Below, piece by piece: positions 8,708 to 17,043 of a DNA stretch of 64,000 nucleotides. Numbering within the stretch: position 1 is the stretch's first letter; each line of letters opens with the position of its first letter. The translations under genes were made by a program, and so were the position numbers. The notes below the pieces were generated by a model that made no database searches, was not told where the DNA came from, and saw only the letters and a list, made by a program, of their open reading frames with translations. The stretch is from an uncultured Prevotellaceae bacterium (GTDB lineage Bacteria; Bacteroidota; Bacteroidia; Bacteroidales; Bacteroidaceae): NCBI GenBank assembly GCA_947167515.1, contig CAMVIM010000020.1:1-64000 (forward strand), given 5' to 3'.

Positions 8708-8724
8708 AAAAAAGCGTACTTTTG
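8694..8724 (+). promoter_or_regulatory. Promoter for the DUF3127 gene
   Basis: TTTG at 8694-8697, a 19-bp spacer and TACTTTTG at 8717-8724 give a near-perfect Bacteroidota promoter 42 bp before the start codon. Confidence 0.8.
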
Positions 8725-8765
8725 TGCCCGATTTTATGAATAAGTAACATAATCAATAGAAAAAT

Positions 8766-9188
8766 ATGGAATTCACAGGAAGAATTATCAAGGCACTGGA
8801 GCCTCGCGGCGGTGTGTCGAACAGAACGGGTAATGCATGGAAGATGCAGGACTTTGTCATCGAAGAGACTGTAGGGCAATACCCGAAGAGAATGGTGTTC
8901 AATGTGTTTGGCGAGGACAACCTCAGCCGATTCAACATTCAGGAAGGTCAGGAACTGACGATTTCGTTCGATATCAACGCACGTGAGTACAACGGCCGTT
9001 GGTACAATGATATCCGTGCATGGAACGTGGTGTCTGCTGCTCAGGCTGCTGCTCAGCCTGTTGATCCGCAAACGGCTGCTGCCACTATGTCTGCCGCGCC
9101 ATTCCCTCCAGCTGACCAGCCTGCCGCTCAGCCAGCACAGCCCAGCTTTGAGGCGGCTGCCGACGATTCAAGCGACCTGCCTTTTTAA
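8766..9188 (+). CDS. DUF3127 OB-fold-like protein with SSB-type acidic tail
   Basis: A 140-residue protein. Residues 1-92 form a DUF3127-like beta domain (MEFTGRIIKALEPRGGVSN ... KMQDFVIEE ... RMVFNVFGEDNL ... YNGRWYNDIRAWNV), resembling the strand order of single-stranded-DNA-binding proteins. An Ala/Pro/Gln-rich linker follows, and the last eight residues are DDSSDLPF. That tail strongly resembles the acidic DDDIPF tip by which SSB recruits replication and repair enzymes. A role in ssDNA handling is inferred, supported by its divergent pairing with dnaN. It has no annotated enzymatic motif. Confidence 0.85.
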   Translation: MEFTGRIIKALEPRGGVSNRTGNAWKMQDFVIEETVGQYPKRMVFNVFGEDNLSRFNIQEGQELTISFDINAREYNGRWYNDIRAWNVVSAAQAAAQPVDPQTAAATMSAAPFPPADQPAAQPAQPSFEAAADDSSDLPF

Positions 9189-9203
9189 GACAAGTTTTTG
9201 TAC

Positions 9204-9286
9204 AACCACGAATTAAACGAATTGAACGAATTTTCCGCGAAGGTGCATCCTTTGAAAAATTCGTTCAATTCGTTTAATTCGTGGTT
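9204..9286. repeat. Perfect 31-bp inverted repeat
   Basis: Arms at 9204-9234 and 9256-9286 are exact reverse complements, with a 21-nt loop, and are made of AACGAATT-like 10-bp units. It lies between two convergent genes and may act as a bidirectional transcript end. It belongs to the same family as 6072-6184. Confidence 0.9.
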
Positions 9287-9308
9287 TCTTATATGATCAA
9301 TTGTTGTT

Positions 9309-10655
9309 TTATTCCCAGTAGAGTTTCTGGCTGTTGATGTCCCACTTGTGGTCTTTGGGGAAATCATCGCCTTCCCATGCCTTCTTGCTGGTCCACTTCT
9401 CGGCGGGATCGGTCCAGAACGGGTCGGTCTCGGGCAGACCTAAGGGGAGGAAGGCAAGGCTGGTCATGTAGAGGGAACCGTTGTTGGTGTACCAGTCAGC
9501 CACATTGGGGTGAGGCCCCACGAAACCGATGGTTAAGAATCCGCCTTCGTTGTAGTTCTTGCTCATGGTCTTTGCATTCTTGGCAGGGTTCTCCACTTGA
9601 CCGTAGAACATACGGTTGGCGACGGCAGTGATGGCAGCGCGCACTTGACCGTTGTGCAGTTCCTGAGGCAGTTGCTTGCGCCATGCCAGTTGTGCCAGAG
9701 GCTGCAAGGTGGCCATGCGGTAGGGGATGCTTCGACCCACCACGGGGAAGGTGCCTTCGGGCGAGATGAAACGCTCCAGAATAACGGACCACTTCTGCAT
9801 GCGCTTGCGCACTTCTTGCAGACGGTTCTTGGCTGTGCGTGTCTTCTCGTTTGTCTTGCTGAAGATGAGGTAGCTGCTGTTGGGGTTCTTCGCTGAAATC
9901 ATTTCCAGACATTCTGTGTACATGGGCTGGATGACGAAAGAGTTGTAGTAGTCGAAGGCAAAAGAAGGCCCGTCGCTGTAAATGCCATCGCCAATGTACC
10001 ATTCTTCCACTTTTGCCAGACCTAACTTGATGCGGTAGGCATCGTAGGGTGCGCCGACATACATGAGGAAACTTTCCTCCATCGCCACGAAGAGAAGCCA
10101 GTTGGTGTAGGGCGGGTCGTAGCGGCGAAGTCCTTGAATCTCTTTGATGTAGAGCTGCTTGGTCTCTTCGGGCAGAGGTACCCAAAGGGAGTCGTAGCCA
10201 CGATAAAGACCTTCCACCACATAGGCCCCATCGACCAATGTCTGTCCACCATTCTCCCAACCGAGTCGGTCGGGCGAGTTGGGGTCAACGGCGTTGATGA
10301 TGGCCTTGCGAGTCCATTCGCGCAGTTGCTTGCGCTTGGCACTTTCGGGTGTGTCATCATCGGGGAGGTTGAGCCAAGGAGCCAAACCCGCCAAAAGGCG
10401 TCCGAAGGCCTCCATGTAGGCCACTTTCTTGTCGCGTCTGTCCCAAGTGGGCGACAGTTCCAAGTTCTTGTTACCGCCAGCGGTGTCCATCACCTGCTGT
10501 AATTTTCCTTCGGCCATGTTCTTCATGACGGGTTCGGCCATCTGGTACATGATGTCTACCCATACTTCACGGTCAGTCTTCTGCTTGCCCTTTGGAGCGG
10601 CAAAGACGCTCAGGAAGGCGCATGCCAAGGCAAAAGTCAATGTCAGTTTCTTCAT
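9309..10655 (-). CDS. DUF2264 family exported protein
   Basis: A 448-residue protein with a signal peptide (MKKLTLTFALACAFLSVFAA) and a long alpha-helical body. Recognisable DUF2264 blocks are GRLLAGLAPWLNLPDD, YVEGLYRGYDSLW-type helices, YIGDGIYSDGPSFAFDYYNS and ERFISPEGTFPVVGRS. Some relatives are associated with polysaccharide breakdown, because the fold resembles alpha/alpha-barrel lyases and hydrolases; no activity can be assigned from this sequence. It is followed upstream on the same strand by a lipoprotein gene after 75 bp. Confidence 0.85.
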   Translation of the reverse strand: MKKLTLTFALACAFLSVFAAPKGKQKTDREVWVDIMYQMAEPVMKNMAEGKLQQVMDTAGGNKNLELSPTWDRRDKKVAYMEAFGRLLAGLAPWLNLPDDDTPESAKRKQLREWTRKAIINAVDPNSPDRLGWENGGQTLVDGAYVVEGLYRGYDSLWVPLPEETKQLYIKEIQGLRRYDPPYTNWLLFVAMEESFLMYVGAPYDAYRIKLGLAKVEEWYIGDGIYSDGPSFAFDYYNSFVIQPMYTECLEMISAKNPNSSYLIFSKTNEKTRTAKNRLQEVRKRMQKWSVILERFISPEGTFPVVGRSIPYRMATLQPLAQLAWRKQLPQELHNGQVRAAITAVANRMFYGQVENPAKNAKTMSKNYNEGGFLTIGFVGPHPNVADWYTNNGSLYMTSLAFLPLGLPETDPFWTDPAEKWTSKKAWEGDDFPKDHKWDINSQKLYWE

Positions 10656-10730
10656 AAGAGGTTTTTTGTGTTGGTTAGTGTATTCTTTTATTGTTCAGAA
10701 TCTTGAAGATAGGAGAGAGGTGTGGCGGAA

Positions 10731-11321
10731 TTAGTTGTATCGTTCAAATTCTGTCACGTATTCTTTGTGCATCAGCACCAGACTGTCGGAGGTCAGTTGC
10801 ATGATTTCGAACGAATCGACCACGGCTGGGCCTTCGTCACCGACTTTCTTGGGGGAGTGGAGCAGCAAGAGACCGTCCTTCACCTCCCAAGCGGTGTATT
10901 CAACGTCCATGTTGTAGGTAGTGGCGCGTCCGTTGGCATCAAGCTCCAGGCTTTGTTCGTGACCGTCCTTTCCGCGTTGCATCCATGTGTGTTGCAGCGC
11001 CGTGAGATTGACGGCTACCGAAGCGAAGGTTTCATCGCCGGCCACATTGTAGATAATCTCCAGTTCATTGCCAGCCACTACGCCTCCCATCACGGTCTGG
11101 CTGTTCTTGGTGATGTAGAGTGTGTCGCCGTCATCGTTGATAAACTCAATCACATTCATGCTTGAACCATCGCCAATGGTTCCGTGAGCTTCGAATATGC
11201 CAGGAATGGAGTCGAGCGGAACAATTTCGATGGGTGGCGTGGTTTGTCCTTTCTTTTTGTCTTCGCATGAAAAGAGGGCTATCAGGACAGATGCCATGAT
11301 GATGAGACTAATTTTCCTCAT
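10731..11321 (-). CDS. Lipocalin-like lipoprotein
   Basis: A 196-residue lipoprotein. The signal peptide ends at the lipobox ALFSC (Cys19), followed by an acidic/lysine linker EDKKKGQTTPP. The rest is beta-rich, with alternating strands such as FEAHGTIGDGSSMNVIEF, DTLYITKNSQ and DSLVLMHKEYV, in the manner of small lipocalin-like domains. No family is firmly recognised. It may be co-transcribed with the DUF2264 gene downstream. Confidence 0.75.
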   Translation of the reverse strand: MRKISLIIMASVLIALFSCEDKKKGQTTPPIEIVPLDSIPGIFEAHGTIGDGSSMNVIEFINDDGDTLYITKNSQTVMGGVVAGNELEIIYNVAGDETFASVAVNLTALQHTWMQRGKDGHEQSLELDANGRATTYNMDVEYTAWEVKDGLLLLHSPKKVGDEGPAVVDSFEIMQLTSDSLVLMHKEYVTEFERYN

Positions 11322-11373
11322 TTCTTTATTATTTAATTATGAGCGATTATGCTTGCAGTTGTGTAAATTGCCA

Positions 11374-11381
11374 CAAAGATA
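11374..11381 (-). promoter_or_regulatory. -7 box for the lipoprotein gene
   Basis: The minus strand reads TATCTTTG, matching TAnnTTTG, 53 bp before the start of the lipoprotein gene. No clear -33 TTTG is visible. Confidence 0.45.
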
Positions 11382-11457
11382 AGACATCTTTTTTAGATTT
11401 TGTTGGTTTTTCTTAAAAAAATGTAGTGTCAAGCATTTTTATGTTCTTTATTTTCAT

Positions 11458-11465
11458 TATATTTG
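11458..11465 (+). promoter_or_regulatory. -7 box of the six-gene signalling/NRPS operon
   Basis: TATATTTG matches the Bacteroidota -7 consensus, 28 bp before the ATG of the first gene. The upstream region is T-rich without a clear TTTG. It is the only convincing promoter box seen ahead of the operon that ends at 22704. Confidence 0.55.
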
Positions 11466-11492
11466 CAACGTAAATCGATAAAATCCAAAAAC

Positions 11493-12656
11493 ATGGCAGT
11501 AAAAATACTTAGTGTAGATGACGAAACCGACCTTGAGTTGCTCTTGACTCAATATTTCAGAAGGAAAATACGAAAGGGCGAATATGAGTTCTTCTTTGCC
11601 CACAATGGCTTGGAGGCTTTGCAGGTGCTCTTGAAACATCCAGATATAGATATCATCTTGTCGGACATCAACATGCCCGAAATGGATGGCTTGACTCTGC
11701 TGACCAAGATTAACGAGATGAGGAATCCGTCGCTGAAGTGCATCATGGTGAGCGCATACGGTGATATGGACAACATCCGTCATGCGATGAACAATGGCGC
11801 TTTCGATTTTGCCACCAAGCCTATAGACTTGGATGACTTGCAGATGACGATTGACAAGGCGATAGAGCAAATCAAGTTCATCCGCAGTGCACAGAAGGAG
11901 CACGAGCAGCTGGTGGATATTCAGAGTGACTTGTCGGTGGCGCGTGAAATCCAGCATGCCATCTTGCCCCGCACCTATAAGCTGAAGATGGAGAAGGCTG
12001 ACAAAGTGGATATCTATGCAAGCATGATTGCGGCAAAGGATGTGGGCGGCGACTTCTATGACTTCTTTGCTATTGATGACCATAGAATCGGCTTCACCAT
12101 GGCCGACGTGAGCGGAAAGGGTGTGCCTGCCGCTATCTTTATGGCTGTGAGCCGCACCTTGATCAAGGCAACGGGCATGAGAGGCGTTACGACAGATGAG
12201 TGCATGCGCATCGTTAACGATATGCTTTGCGGGGAGAGCGTGGACTCTATGTTCGTCACTGTTTTTTACGGTATTTATAACCTAAATACTGACACTGTCG
12301 AGTTCACGAATGCGGGACATAACCCCCCATACATTCTCCATGCCGATGGTACTGTGGAGATGCTGAAGTCGAACTGTAATTTGGTGTTGGGTGCCATTGA
12401 AGGCATCACATTCACAAAGGAGAGCATCAAGGTTCAGCCAGGTGATGCGCTTGTCATGTACACGGATGGCGTGACCGAAGCGGAGAATATTGACCACGAA
12501 CAGTTTGGCGAGCCGCGTCTGGAACAGGCTTTGGCTGAACTGCAGGGTGCAGAAAGTCAAAAGATTATTGATACCATCAATGCGAAAGTGAAGGAGTTTG
12601 CAGGAGAGGCTCCTCAAAGCGACGACATCACGCAGTTAGTCATTCGTAAGAAGTGA
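11493..12656 (+). CDS. Response regulator with SpoIIE/PP2C-type phosphatase output
   Basis: A 387-residue protein. The receiver domain (1-125) has the acidic pair VDDE, phospho-acceptor Asp58 in ILSDINMPEMDG, and the conserved Lys in FATKPID. A helical linker leads into a PP2C-like Ser/Thr phosphatase of the RsbU/SpoIIE type with all motifs present: DVGGDFYD, ADVSGKGVPAA, NAGHNPP, MYTDGVTEA and SDDITQLVI. It should be an active phosphatase gated by phosphorylation. Such enzymes usually dephosphorylate STAS-domain anti-anti-sigma factors; none is encoded nearby. ATG at 11493 is chosen over an upstream TTG because of its position after the -7 box. The stop overlaps the next start (GTGA). Confidence 0.95.
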   Translation: MAVKILSVDDETDLELLLTQYFRRKIRKGEYEFFFAHNGLEALQVLLKHPDIDIILSDINMPEMDGLTLLTKINEMRNPSLKCIMVSAYGDMDNIRHAMNNGAFDFATKPIDLDDLQMTIDKAIEQIKFIRSAQKEHEQLVDIQSDLSVAREIQHAILPRTYKLKMEKADKVDIYASMIAAKDVGGDFYDFFAIDDHRIGFTMADVSGKGVPAAIFMAVSRTLIKATGMRGVTTDECMRIVNDMLCGESVDSMFVTVFYGIYNLNTDTVEFTNAGHNPPYILHADGTVEMLKSNCNLVLGAIEGITFTKESIKVQPGDALVMYTDGVTEAENIDHEQFGEPRLEQALAELQGAESQKIIDTINAKVKEFAGEAPQSDDITQLVIRKK

Positions 12657-14317
12657 AAAATTTTCAGAAGTTCATATTACCTGTCATCATTTTGGTAATT
12701 GCAGGCATCGCGGTGACTGTAGCATACAATACGGGCAAGAACCAGAAGGATGAGAAACTGTCTGAACTGACCGAGGAGGTGGAGCGTCTTCGGGCAGGTG
12801 AGCAGGAAGCTGCTGTCGTGAAGCGGGTCAGCCAGCAGATGGAAGATATTGCTTATCAGCAAAAAGCCATCTCGGACGAACAGCGTGACCGTGCGGAAGA
12901 GCAGTCGATACTTGCGATGCAAAATGCCGAAAGGGCTGAGAAGGAAAGTCGTGCCGCTCATGAGGCAGAGCAGAAAGCAAATGTCGCCGCCGAGGAGGCA
13001 AAGAAGGAACGTGCGAATGCCGAGGAACAGCAGAAGATTGCCGAGGAACAGCGCGATGAGGCTACTCACGCCAAGAATGTGGCTGATACGTTGAACATTC
13101 GTACTCAGGCACGTACACTGGGTGTCACTTCTCAGGTCAGGCGTGAAAGTAATGACACTGAAGTGGCTGACTTGTTGGCATACACCAGTTGGTATTTTCT
13201 GAAGAACTATCGCGGTAACCAGTATTTCGCCGACACGTTCAAGGCACTGATGCAGGCGGTCGGAGACCCCAAGCGGTACAGGATGAGGCAGAATTCGGCG
13301 GTGAATGCCATCTCACAAGTGCCAGGTAAGGAGCGTCAATGTGTGATTGCGAGCAATTATGGCGAGGTGGAACTGCTGACGGCCAATGGAAGTGGTCGTA
13401 ATTCGGGAGGGATCACTTCTTATACATTATTAAATAATAAGATTTATGATTTTCGCGACGTGCTGGCGACTCCGCAGTGTGTATATGCATTGGCACAAAA
13501 GAGTACCTTGTGCGTCCTTGGTTATCAGGGAGGACTTTCTACGGTTCTTCTCCCTGAAGAAAACTATATGAAAATCATCGGTGTGGGAAACAAACTGCTC
13601 TTGGCGGGTCATCAAAGTTTGTGCTGGTATGAATCGGGCATGGTTTCCGCACCCATCCGATTGCCGAAGGAACTCTCGACCCTCGTGAAAAGAGGTAATA
13701 GCATCTGCCTTTTCTATGCTGATGGCAGTTATGCCGAGATGAACTTGGCAGGTGATGTGGAATCGAAGAAACCGTTGATAAAAGGTGTCGTGACAGCCGC
13801 CCATTATGATGAAGCGTTTGAGTGTCTGCTGTTGGGTATGAAGGACGGTACGGTTTATCCCGTCAACAAATACAATCGTGTGGTGGAGACATTGGCGGCT
13901 CATCGCTCAAAGTGCGCAAGCATCGCCATGCAGGGTGCCACAGTGGTGACGGGCGGATATGACAAGATGGTGTATGTGTGGCACATGGACAATCTGTTTT
14001 TTGAAAGTGGCATGAATTTCCGTGAAGAGATGAAGGCCAGAACGGTGTCAGCAGCCCAACAGCATAACAAGAAAGAAATACCGACCGAATGGCTGGTGCC
14101 CGTAGATTTGAATAATAACGGCTGGACACTTTCGGTGTGTGGCGACTATGACAAGAAGTCTGTCTGGGTGGGCACTTCCAATGGAAACGTGATTTTCCAG
14201 AATGTTTCGGCTGATGATATGGCGCAACAACTCCATAAACGAATCAAGCGTAACCTTACTCAGGACGAATGGACGCGCTATGTGGGCTTTTCAATTCCTT
14301 ATATGAAATTCAAATGA
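12653..14317 (+). CDS. Membrane-anchored coiled-coil / beta-propeller protein
   Basis: A 554-residue protein with GTG start overlapping the stop of the phosphatase gene. One N-terminal membrane helix (residues about 6-25, ILPVIILVIAGIAVTVAY) is followed by a long charged coiled coil (about 30-150) of repeated E/A/R/K/Q heptads such as AEEQQKIAEEQRDEA. Residues about 150-530 contain WD40/propeller-like blades, the clearest being ATVVTGGYDKMVYVWHMDN. No catalytic motif is seen. It probably scaffolds the signalling proteins of the operon at the membrane. Which side of the membrane the propeller faces is uncertain. I do not recognise a named family for the whole. Confidence 0.85.
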   Translation: MKNFQKFILPVIILVIAGIAVTVAYNTGKNQKDEKLSELTEEVERLRAGEQEAAVVKRVSQQMEDIAYQQKAISDEQRDRAEEQSILAMQNAERAEKESRAAHEAEQKANVAAEEAKKERANAEEQQKIAEEQRDEATHAKNVADTLNIRTQARTLGVTSQVRRESNDTEVADLLAYTSWYFLKNYRGNQYFADTFKALMQAVGDPKRYRMRQNSAVNAISQVPGKERQCVIASNYGEVELLTANGSGRNSGGITSYTLLNNKIYDFRDVLATPQCVYALAQKSTLCVLGYQGGLSTVLLPEENYMKIIGVGNKLLLAGHQSLCWYESGMVSAPIRLPKELSTLVKRGNSICLFYADGSYAEMNLAGDVESKKPLIKGVVTAAHYDEAFECLLLGMKDGTVYPVNKYNRVVETLAAHRSKCASIAMQGATVVTGGYDKMVYVWHMDNLFFESGMNFREEMKARTVSAAQQHNKKEIPTEWLVPVDLNNNGWTLSVCGDYDKKSVWVGTSNGNVIFQNVSADDMAQQLHKRIKRNLTQDEWTRYVGFSIPYMKFK

Positions 14318-16989
14318 GAAGACGGGTTCATCATATTATAGTATTGGCTCTTCTGCTGGGATGTACAGTGATAGTTTCAGCCCAGCAGAGCGGTGGCGGC
14401 ATGGGTGTTCCTTTTTTCAAGAACTATACAGCCCACGAATATAAAGGTCACAACCGAAACTTTGATGTGCTTTGTGACAGCATGGGACACGTGTTCTTCG
14501 CCAACTTTGAAGGACTGCTCGCTTTCAATCAGGTGGAATGGCAAATCATTCACACGCCAGGCATTTCGCGAATTACTGACCTCAGTAAGGATAAGGAAGG
14601 GAAAATATGGTTCAGTGGTGCGAATGTGAAAGGATATGTGGAGTCAATGGAGGGAGATTCCGTTCAACTGCATTTTACGGAAAGTGACAAGAACAAGACA
14701 CATTCATCAATGAGTGGGCGGCAACAGGCCGATGTGGGAAAGGTGGATCGTTGGCATGAGATAGAAGTGTATCAGCGTCTGAAAATATCGCCAGAGCGGA
14801 CTCTGCTTGCTACCGCAACCGTGGGTGTTGTGGCGATTGATGCCGATGAGAAAGAGGTGTGGCGCTTGAATGCTGACAATGGACTTTGTTCCAACAGTGT
14901 CACCCGAATGGCGTATGATGGGAAAGGAACCGTTTGGGGTGCAACGGATAATGGTGTGTTCAGAATTTCCGTGTCGGAGATTTACACGCATTTTGGAGAG
15001 AATGAAGGACTGCGTGGGCAGGTGTCATCTCTTGCCAAGTCAGATGGGACATTGATAGTGGGTACATTCCAGGGACTTTTCCGACTGGAAGGGCAGAAGT
15101 TCCATCAGGTGAGCGGCATCAATCATGCTTGCTGGCAGATGGAGAATGGAAAAGAAGGAATTCTCTACGTTGCCACTTCGGATGGTGTCTATACTTATTT
15201 TCAGGGCAACGTGCAGCAGAAGACTTCGCAATTTGCCCTTTCCATCATGGAAATGGATGATGGAACTTTCCTTGTGGGCGAACTGGAGCAGGTGTGCCGA
15301 TATGGTATGGACGGCAAATGTACGGTGTTGGATAGGATACCGAATATGTTTCGTTTCAAGAAAGACGAGAAGGGTGGTGTATGGGGTGTTACCTTGATGG
15401 GTGAATCATATTATCTTCCTGTAGGGAAAGAAAGCTTTGAACGCAAGAAGGAAGCCCCTATCTCTCAGTTGTTTGAATACGTGGATGATAAAGGCTATAC
15501 ATGGAAGAGCAATCCCAATGGTTTGGGCTTGTTATGCGAGGGGATGCCAGAGAACCTCAAAGGATGGATTCTCCCCTTTGCAGAATATCACGTTCAGGCG
15601 ATGCTGTTGGAGAATGGTGTAGCGTGGATTGGCAATATCAGTGAATTGGTGCGTTTCGACATTGGGGCTTGCTTGACGGCGAAGCAGTTCAAGCCACAGG
15701 TGTATATACGCTCGTTTAATCTTGAAGGAAAAGACTTCTCCATCAGTTTCTCTAATGACAAGATAGACCCGACAGGAAAGACTTTGTACAGCTATCGGTT
15801 GTATGACAATGGAGAGTGGTCGCGATGGACGGAACAGCATACGCTTCATTTCCCGAACATGGGCTATGGCAACTATCAGGTTTCTGTACGTTCAATGGAT
15901 GCCTTTGGTCAGGTGAGCGAAGCGGAGCCTATTAAAGTAGAAGTACCGCTTCCCATCTACTTCCGTTGGTATGCCTTGCTGTTTTATCTCGCAGTCATTG
16001 TCTATGTCGTCTATCTTCTGTATAAGTACCGCTTGCGCCGCCTGGAGGAGGAGCAACAACGTTTGGAGGCCATTGTAGAGGAACGAACTAAAGAGGTGGT
16101 GAAACAGAAGAATGAGATTGAAAGTCAAAGGGATGAGATTGAAGAGAAGTCGCACAAACTGGAGAAAGCCCTCAGTGACTTGCGTTCAGCGCAGAATCAG
16201 TTGCTTCGTCAGGAGCGTGCAGCCACCATCGGTAAACTGACCAAGGGTCTCATTGACCGCATTCTCAATCCGATGAACTACATCAACAACTTCTCTCATT
16301 TGACACTGGGACTGACAAAAGACCTAAAGGAAAATCTGGAGGATGAAAAAGAGAATATTTCAGAAGATGTCTATGACGATTCTACGGATGTGATAGAGAT
16401 GATGCAGACGAATCTGGAAAAGATAGAACAGCATGGCATCTCAACCACACGTATTTTGAAGGCGATGGAGGAAATGCTCAAAGAGCGCTCGCAGAAGATA
16501 GAAACCCTGGACGTAGGCTCGCTTTGTCAGCAGAACATTGACATGTTGAAGAAGTATTATGCCGATGAAATCGTTCAAAATGGCATTCAGGTAGTATGGG
16601 AAAAGCCCAAACTGCCCGTTGTTTCCGATGTGATAGCCGAAGAGTTGAACAAGAGCATCATGTCCATGTTGGCGAATAGTGTTTATGCCATTAAACGAAA
16701 GATTGAGAAAGGAGCTTTGCCTGCTGATTACGTGCCATTGATTAGGCTCTACATCAACCCTGCCACAGGAATTGAGCCTCCTCACATTATTGTTTATGAC
16801 AATGGTGTGGGCATAGAAGAGGGCATTATAGACAAGGTATTCGACCCCTTCTTCACCACCAAGCCTACCGCAGAGGCCTCAGGGGTGGGGCTATACCTGA
16901 GTCAACAAGCTGTCCACGACTTTGGTGGCAACATTTCGGTGGAATCGAAGAAAGATGAATACACCAAGTTCATCATCTCCCTTCCCTGA
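14314..16989 (+). CDS. Propeller sensor kinase lacking the phospho-acceptor His
   Basis: An 891-residue protein; ATG overlaps the previous stop (ATGA). It has a signal peptide (to about residue 25, VSAQQ), a periplasmic two-component-regulator propeller (about 30-480), a Y_Y_Y-like domain (YSYRLYDNGEWSRW), a transmembrane helix (WYALLFYLAVIVYVVYLLY), a coiled coil and a kinase core. In the dimerisation helix the sequence is GLIDRILNPMNYINNFS. Compared with GIAHEIQNPLN in the next gene, the His is Asp648. The ATPase domain keeps its N box (SMLANSVYAIKRK), DNGVGIEEG and SGVGLYLSQQ. It may bind ATP without autophosphorylating, acting through a partner. Confidence 0.93.
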   Translation: MRRRVHHIIVLALLLGCTVIVSAQQSGGGMGVPFFKNYTAHEYKGHNRNFDVLCDSMGHVFFANFEGLLAFNQVEWQIIHTPGISRITDLSKDKEGKIWFSGANVKGYVESMEGDSVQLHFTESDKNKTHSSMSGRQQADVGKVDRWHEIEVYQRLKISPERTLLATATVGVVAIDADEKEVWRLNADNGLCSNSVTRMAYDGKGTVWGATDNGVFRISVSEIYTHFGENEGLRGQVSSLAKSDGTLIVGTFQGLFRLEGQKFHQVSGINHACWQMENGKEGILYVATSDGVYTYFQGNVQQKTSQFALSIMEMDDGTFLVGELEQVCRYGMDGKCTVLDRIPNMFRFKKDEKGGVWGVTLMGESYYLPVGKESFERKKEAPISQLFEYVDDKGYTWKSNPNGLGLLCEGMPENLKGWILPFAEYHVQAMLLENGVAWIGNISELVRFDIGACLTAKQFKPQVYIRSFNLEGKDFSISFSNDKIDPTGKTLYSYRLYDNGEWSRWTEQHTLHFPNMGYGNYQVSVRSMDAFGQVSEAEPIKVEVPLPIYFRWYALLFYLAVIVYVVYLLYKYRLRRLEEEQQRLEAIVEERTKEVVKQKNEIESQRDEIEEKSHKLEKALSDLRSAQNQLLRQERAATIGKLTKGLIDRILNPMNYINNFSHLTLGLTKDLKENLEDEKENISEDVYDDSTDVIEMMQTNLEKIEQHGISTTRILKAMEEMLKERSQKIETLDVGSLCQQNIDMLKKYYADEIVQNGIQVVWEKPKLPVVSDVIAEELNKSIMSMLANSVYAIKRKIEKGALPADYVPLIRLYINPATGIEPPHIIVYDNGVGIEEGIIDKVFDPFFTTKPTAEASGVGLYLSQQAVHDFGGNISVESKKDEYTKFIISLP

Positions 16990-17043
16990 TGTGGCATCCC
17001 CCTCCAAGAATAGAAAACTCCTTAGCCATTCAACAACAAGATT

